Of a DNA stretch of 64,000 nt, positions 59,963-64,000 are shown one piece after another. The DNA lies in the NCBI RefSeq assembly GCF_029867415.1, contig NW_026705157.1, forward strand, positions 248,001-312,000. Direction: 5' to 3'. The stretch comes from Vicia villosa. Lineage: Eukaryota; Streptophyta; Magnoliopsida; Fabales; Fabaceae. Made by a program: the position numbers and the translations under genes. Every line of letters starts with the position of its first letter. The stretch's first letter is position 1. Below the pieces are notes generated by a model. That model did not search any database and was not told where the DNA came from. It saw only the letters and a program-made list of their open reading frames with translations.

Positions 59963-60641
59963 TTTATAGACAAAAAAAAAATGATGAATTTTGGTGAAAA
60001 TAAAAATAAATAAAAAATTTATTTACTATAAAATAAATGACATTAAATAATTATCATGAAATAAAAATATAAACACTCACAACAACCAATAATAATTTGC
60101 CAAAAATATTATGTGGCCCCCACTAATTTCTCATTCAACATGTTGAATGTTTTCAACACTAAATAATCCACATCACTTTCAACATATGATTCAACACACC
60201 ATTGTACCAATTCAACTATTGGAAAAAAAATTCAACACCTCCATTGTAAATAGTCTTAGATTTTTAGCTCTGAGGTTTTTTGTTTTGAAGTGCGGCTTAT
60301 CAAAGTTGCCGTATTTTCAGGAGAGCCTAAACAAATATAGTATATAATTTACTTATCACATTTATTTTTGTTAAAATAAGGTATGAATTTATTTTTGTTA
60401 TTTCTTTATTTCATACCTATTATCTTAAAATCAAGTATTTAATGTTAATCAAGTTTATTTATTTTAAATATAATCACTTTTATTACCTTTTTTTAAAAAA
60501 AAAATTGGTGTCATAGGTGAACACTAAAACTAAACTTTTCATTTTAATTACAAAATTACCACTACATGTGAAATTTATACCTTTTTTTAATTAAATAGGT
60601 ATCATATTAATAATTCTAATGTTATTTCTGCACTAGTGACT

Positions 60642-60837
60642 TTTCAACAATCCTGATTAGAGGAGAAAGTGTTGTTGTTGAGATTCAACTATAAACATTG
60701 CTTCCTAATGTGTAATTGAATCAACAACTCAGGGTTTTATAACACTTTGAATCGTCTTTCTCTTCTCTCTTCTCTCTTTTCTAACTTTGTGGTTTTCTTG
60801 TTGATAAATAAACCTATCATACTTTGTTTTCTAAACA
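60642..60837 (+). repeat. 3' LTR of the Tnt1-like element, second part
   Basis: Continues the LTR interrupted at 40759. Pyrimidine-rich CTTTCTCTTCTCTCTTCTCTC at 60757-60777 and GATAAATAAACC near 60803 fit R/U5 of a small copia LTR. The end at 60837 (CTAAACA) is inferred from the TGTT..AACA symmetry. Confidence 0.6.
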
Positions 60838-61156
60838 TCGTTTTCACATTACTATTTGAAAAGATTATATAATTTTGTTATTATTGTTGAAAAAAATCAT
60901 ATTGAGCAAGTTAATTCAACTATAAAATCAAGAAAATATTTTCTAGTTTAGATAACTTAACATTTCTTTCATTAACTTAGCACTCTTCGAACTTTGAAGT
61001 TTGGTCTAATCTCGTAAGTTTTCAAGACCAAACTCAACCAAATTTCACTTAAAGTTACAAAACCATCAAATAAATTATATAAAGATTTTAGAATGTCACA
61101 TGTTGTAAATAATTTTTTAAAAAATATTTTAAATAAAATTTGTATATAGCATAAGA
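60838..61156. other. AT-rich intergenic, no gene
   Basis: No coding or structural signal recognised. Confidence 0.5.
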
Positions 61157-61360
61157 TGTTAGTGCGTGAGGCACTTTTAGTGAGGAGAGAGAGAGATAGA
61201 GAATGAGAAGAAGTAATGAGAGAAACTTTATTATTGGAAGATGTAAAAAATAAATTACAAATATGTGTATTTATACAAGTATTTGACTTCTAACCCCTAA
61301 CTAACTTGGCCTTGGGCTACATAACTTTCTAACTAAGTAACTAACTTGGATTATATCTCA
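61157..61360 (-). repeat. Short copia LTR, 204 bp
   Basis: On the minus strand it starts TGAGATATAATCC and ends GCACTAACA. TATAAATACACA (about 61265-61276) is a TATA box and AATAAAG (about 61226-61232) a polyadenylation signal, in the right order. It is preceded on the minus strand by AAGGGGGTAGGT, a polypurine tract at 61362-61373. So it is the 3' LTR of a truncated element. Confidence 0.8.
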
Positions 61361-61373
61361 ACCTACCCCCTTA

Positions 61374-61900
61374 TAATCCAAGTTGTTGAATGCAAAATAA
61401 TTATAGTTGATTTGAACTATTCCTAATTTATTTCTTAAATTCAGGAATGTGTCGATCTTCAATCCTTTGGTGAAAATGTCAACCAATTGTGCCTCACTTG
61501 AGCAATGTCTCACTTGAAGTTCACCTTGATTTACCTTCTCCCTCGGGAAATGAACCTTAGCCTCAATGAGCTTACTCCTTCCATGCAGAACTGGAATCTT
61601 TGCAAGATTTATGGCTGACTTATTGTCGATCTACAACACCAGAGGTTTCTTCACTTTGACCTTCATCTCTTCCAGCACATATCTTAAACAAATTGCTTGA
61701 CACGCAATATAGGATCCTTCTATATATTCAGCCTCACACAATGATAATGCCATCACAAGTTACTTGCTCGAGCACCATGAGATTGGGGCACCAAAGACTT
61801 GAAAGAAGTAATCAATTGTGCTTCTTTGATCTTCCTTATCTCCAAACCAATCAACATTCGAATATCAAGTAATTGTAGCTTCTTTGCTTTTAAAATATCG
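61374..61900 (-). pseudogene. Copia RNase H fragment
   Basis: The minus strand encodes, in order, APISWCSSK, LCEAEYI, LRYVLEEM, IDNKSAINLAK, HGRSKLIEAKVHF and QLVDIFTKGL, the C-terminal half of copia pol. Stops occur after WCSSK and before IDNKS. The upstream pol is missing beyond about 61900. Confidence 0.82.
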
Positions 61901-61929
61901 TGGAAATAGATTCCATATTATATGTTGCA

Positions 61930-62240
61930 TACCATCCAATTAAGTATCGAGATAAATCACATATCCTTCAACCAAGTCACTAGTATACGTCACATATCCA
62001 CATGACCGAGTCGCTAGGGTAAATCACATACCCTCCCATGGATAAATCTCATATATGTCACTGGGAATGTTGGAATAACTCACATATTCCTATATCGGGC
62101 CTGTCGAGATACGTCACATCCTCTAATTGGACTGACGAAACACATTACAAACCCGTGGTTGTAATCCGTAGACTCACGGGACATATCCACACATTCACTT
62201 TGATATATTGGATGCTATCTTACAAATATAACTCGATTAT
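61930..62240. repeat. Degenerate short repeats, AAATCACATA(C/T)CC-type
   Basis: Units around ATAAATCACATATCC, TACGTCACATATCC, TAAATCACATACCC, ATAACTCACATATTCC and ATACGTCACATCC recur every 40-50 bp, often with GAGTCGCTAG-like text between them. It resembles the repetitive middle of a Ty3 LTR. Confidence 0.6.
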
Positions 62241-62950
62241 CTTCTTCATCCATAACATATATGTCATTCTTATTAAAAATATACTCATCATTACCTTATC
62301 AAAGTTCTCACCTTAGTCATCTTAAGATGTTATAACATAACAATGTTATCTACCTCAATGATTACTTAATGTACCTTGCTAGGCAACTCATGACTTACAC
62401 CCTAGTGGTACTTGGCATTTAAAGGTTCTGAAACCTAAGTTATCTGACCCTTATATGACATATTTTACATTCATTTCTAATGAAATTCACGTATACAATC
62501 ATATCATTAATGCTCACGATCATTGACTATCTAAGGGTAGGGTTTATAACATGAAAAATAAGGGTTTAAACACAATTTATGGGGATATATATGGCTTGGC
62601 AGAGAGAATTACGGACATGGAGTAATGATTATTACTTTCATAGAGTTCACTAATTCCTGCGTCGGCTCTCCATTGATACATGGATCAGACAATATTACGG
62701 GCAGGTCGTAATATACATTACGACCATAATTTTTCTAGAAACATGGGGCATTCATTGATTCTATACCAGCAAACCCAACTTTTAATGCCTCTCTCACAAT
62801 CCTTTCCATCATCCAACATTCTAAACATAATCTTAGCTTAATTTCTACATAAATTCGTAACATGCTTGTTATCATTCCACAATTTAGGGTTTATGCTAAG
62901 TGATATCCATAACCTAAAAGGAGGGGAAATCCACCTAAATAATGGATATC

Positions 62951-62991
<41 letters not shown>

Positions 62992-64000
62992 AATAATAAT
63001 AATGATGATGAGCTTTTCTCCCCTCTAGCCACATTCAACTCCAATTTCAAGCTTCCCATGATCTACATCAATCATTGAGGCCAAAAACCTTATCTTCCAA
63101 CTTGGCAGTGTAATCATACAATTGAAAATAGAAATGGTAGTTAAATGGGTGAGGCTTAGAGAATAGGATAGTGATGAATTTTGAGAGCTTACTATTCATA
63201 AGATACGGGGAATTTGGATGAAAACCTCATGCTCTTCTCCAAGAGTTGCCATTGAGAGTGAGAGAAGCGGATGAGGGCTTAAGGGTTTTCCTTTCTCCAA
63301 AATATGTTATCCTTCTTGCCACTCTCAAGGGAGAGGAAATTCTGAACGGTTTCCAAGGAAACAAACCTCATATATAATTTTCAAGACGAATTAGAAGTCC
63401 ATTTTTTCCTTTACTTGAGATGGTAATTCCACATTTGCCCCAAATTTCCAAAACCTAGGTTATCAACATAATCACTTACTCAACCCCAATTAGGTCTTAA
63501 TTGACTTGAGACACCATATGCCATCATTGAAAATGACTAAAATTCTCTTCTTTGGTAGAATGGTTATTCTACCCCTAAACTCCCAATTTTATTAATTTAC
63601 AAATGAAATGATCTTTAATCAATATGGCTTGATGATCACCTACTTCTCCCACATTAACTTTTGTTCTCCCTTGTGACAAGTAAAATGGAAGAACCATTAA
63701 AGATACTTAAACAGAAAATGGAAAGGTTAAAAGATGAAAAATTTGTCTTTGAATTACTCAATCATGATAAAGTTAGGGATGATGTCATATTCAACCAAGA
63801 TTGATAAACTCTCTTGCTTCCTTCTCCCAACATCGAGTGGTTCTACAACACAACCGTTGCTCTTTAATTTCTCCTTTTTCATTCTATGCTTTCTCCCAAA
63901 TTTGATATGGATTCTTGTAATACTTGGGTTTGCTCTAGAATGAGGATCATAATTGTGGAGATGAATAATACATCCAAACAAGGAAGGCCCACACACAAGT
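62241..64000. other. Repeat-derived non-coding region to the window end
   Basis: No gene recognised. Possibly the remainder of a long LTR in minus orientation. It contains a (GAT)n(AAT)n microsatellite at 62950-63011; the Asp/Asn-rich frame there is only its translation. Confidence 0.45.
62950..63011. repeat. (GAT)n(AAT)n microsatellite
   Basis: About 14 GAT units followed by AAT and GAT units. Confidence 0.97.

Larger units (their letters stand above)
42948..60255. mobile_element. Probable Harbinger/Tourist-type MITE, split by the Helitron
   Basis: ACTATTTACAATCG (left, from 42949) and the complement of ACTATTTACAATGG (right, ending 60254) form inverted ends. TTA lies outside each (42945-42947 and 60256-60258), the 3-bp duplication of Harbinger-type elements. 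Both halves are rich in TTCAACA. Without the Helitron it is about 660 bp. The inverted repeat is short and a 3-bp duplication can arise by chance, so this is a moderate call. Confidence 0.5.
40760..60638. mobile_element. CACTA transposon (non-autonomous) containing further insertions
   Basis: Left end CACTAGTACAGA at 40760; right end TCTGCACTAGTG at 60638, the inverted complement with one change. ACT is duplicated at 40757-40759 and 60639-60641, the 3-bp duplication expected of CACTA elements. Subterminal AACACCTGTTTT / CCGGTTATA-type repeats follow the left end. Without the nested sequence it is about 3.2 kb and has no recognisable transposase. Confidence 0.88.
33244..60837 (+). mobile_element. 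Tnt1-like copia element, old, carrying four levels of nested insertions
   Basis: Gag, integrase, RT, RNase H and 3' LTR can be followed in order on the plus strand. They are interrupted by a solo LTR at 33979-36176, a solo LTR at 38142-39400, and a CACTA element at 40760-60638. Joining the outer parts gives a copia element of roughly 4 kb. A matching 5' LTR was not found in the window. Many stops and frameshifts. Confidence 0.8.

Noticed and set aside
60147..60347. A small gene with cysteine and leucine
   Set aside because: It spans the right end of the MITE and CACTA interior, with no domain or promoter.
62866..63078. Poly-aspartate protein
   Set aside because: Translation of the (GAT)n microsatellite; no flanking coding signal.

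Overview
The window is plant nuclear DNA made almost entirely of transposable elements. The elements, the AT-rich intergenic sequence, the plant-type introns and the captured plant genes (ACC synthase, PP2C) point to a dicot. The LTR style (SIRE-like copia with palindrome-rich LTRs, long LTRs starting TGTAACACC) suggests a legume with a large genome, but the species cannot be fixed from the sequence. No tRNA, rRNA or CRISPR was seen.

Layout. (1) 1-6743: a young copia (SIRE/Maximus-like) element on the minus strand, with its 3' LTR cut by the window edge and its integrase core deleted. (2) 6744-14577: older LTR debris, a 168-bp Mutator-type MITE, a LINE 3' fragment, a 1.8-kb non-autonomous Mutator-like element holding a 133-bp-arm inverted repeat, and a small secreted-peptide gene. 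(3) 14580-18850: an Athila-like Ty3 remnant split by a 2.9-kb solo LTR. (4) 18853-27978: a decayed copia element whose 3' LTR was hit by a 5.5-kb non-autonomous Helitron carrying fragments of ACC synthase, a PP2C phosphatase and probably glyoxalase I. (5) 29506-30879: an apparently intact five-exon TSR2-like ribosome biogenesis gene, the best host gene here. (6) 31565-32092: a hAT-type MITE. (7) 33244-60837: a Tnt1-like copia remnant holding two solo LTRs and, in its 3' LTR, a CACTA transposon; the CACTA contains a probable Harbinger-type MITE, which contains a 16.6-kb Helitron. (8) 61157-64000: another copia LTR with an RNase H fragment, then repeat debris.

The large Helitron (43317-59962) is the functional centre. 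It carries an intact 12-exon RPA1-like gene, a seven-exon Rep/helicase gene spoiled by only two in-frame TGA codons, and two minus-strand genes with B3-like DNA-binding domains plus a third B3 remnant in a duplicated block. Its 3' hairpin terminus matches that of the gene-capturing Helitron at 22403-27910, so the small element is probably a relative mobilised by the same machinery. Most boundaries (TG..CA, CTAG, CACTA, terminal inverted repeats, target site duplications) were read directly from the bases; family names rest on recognised motifs, not on database searches.
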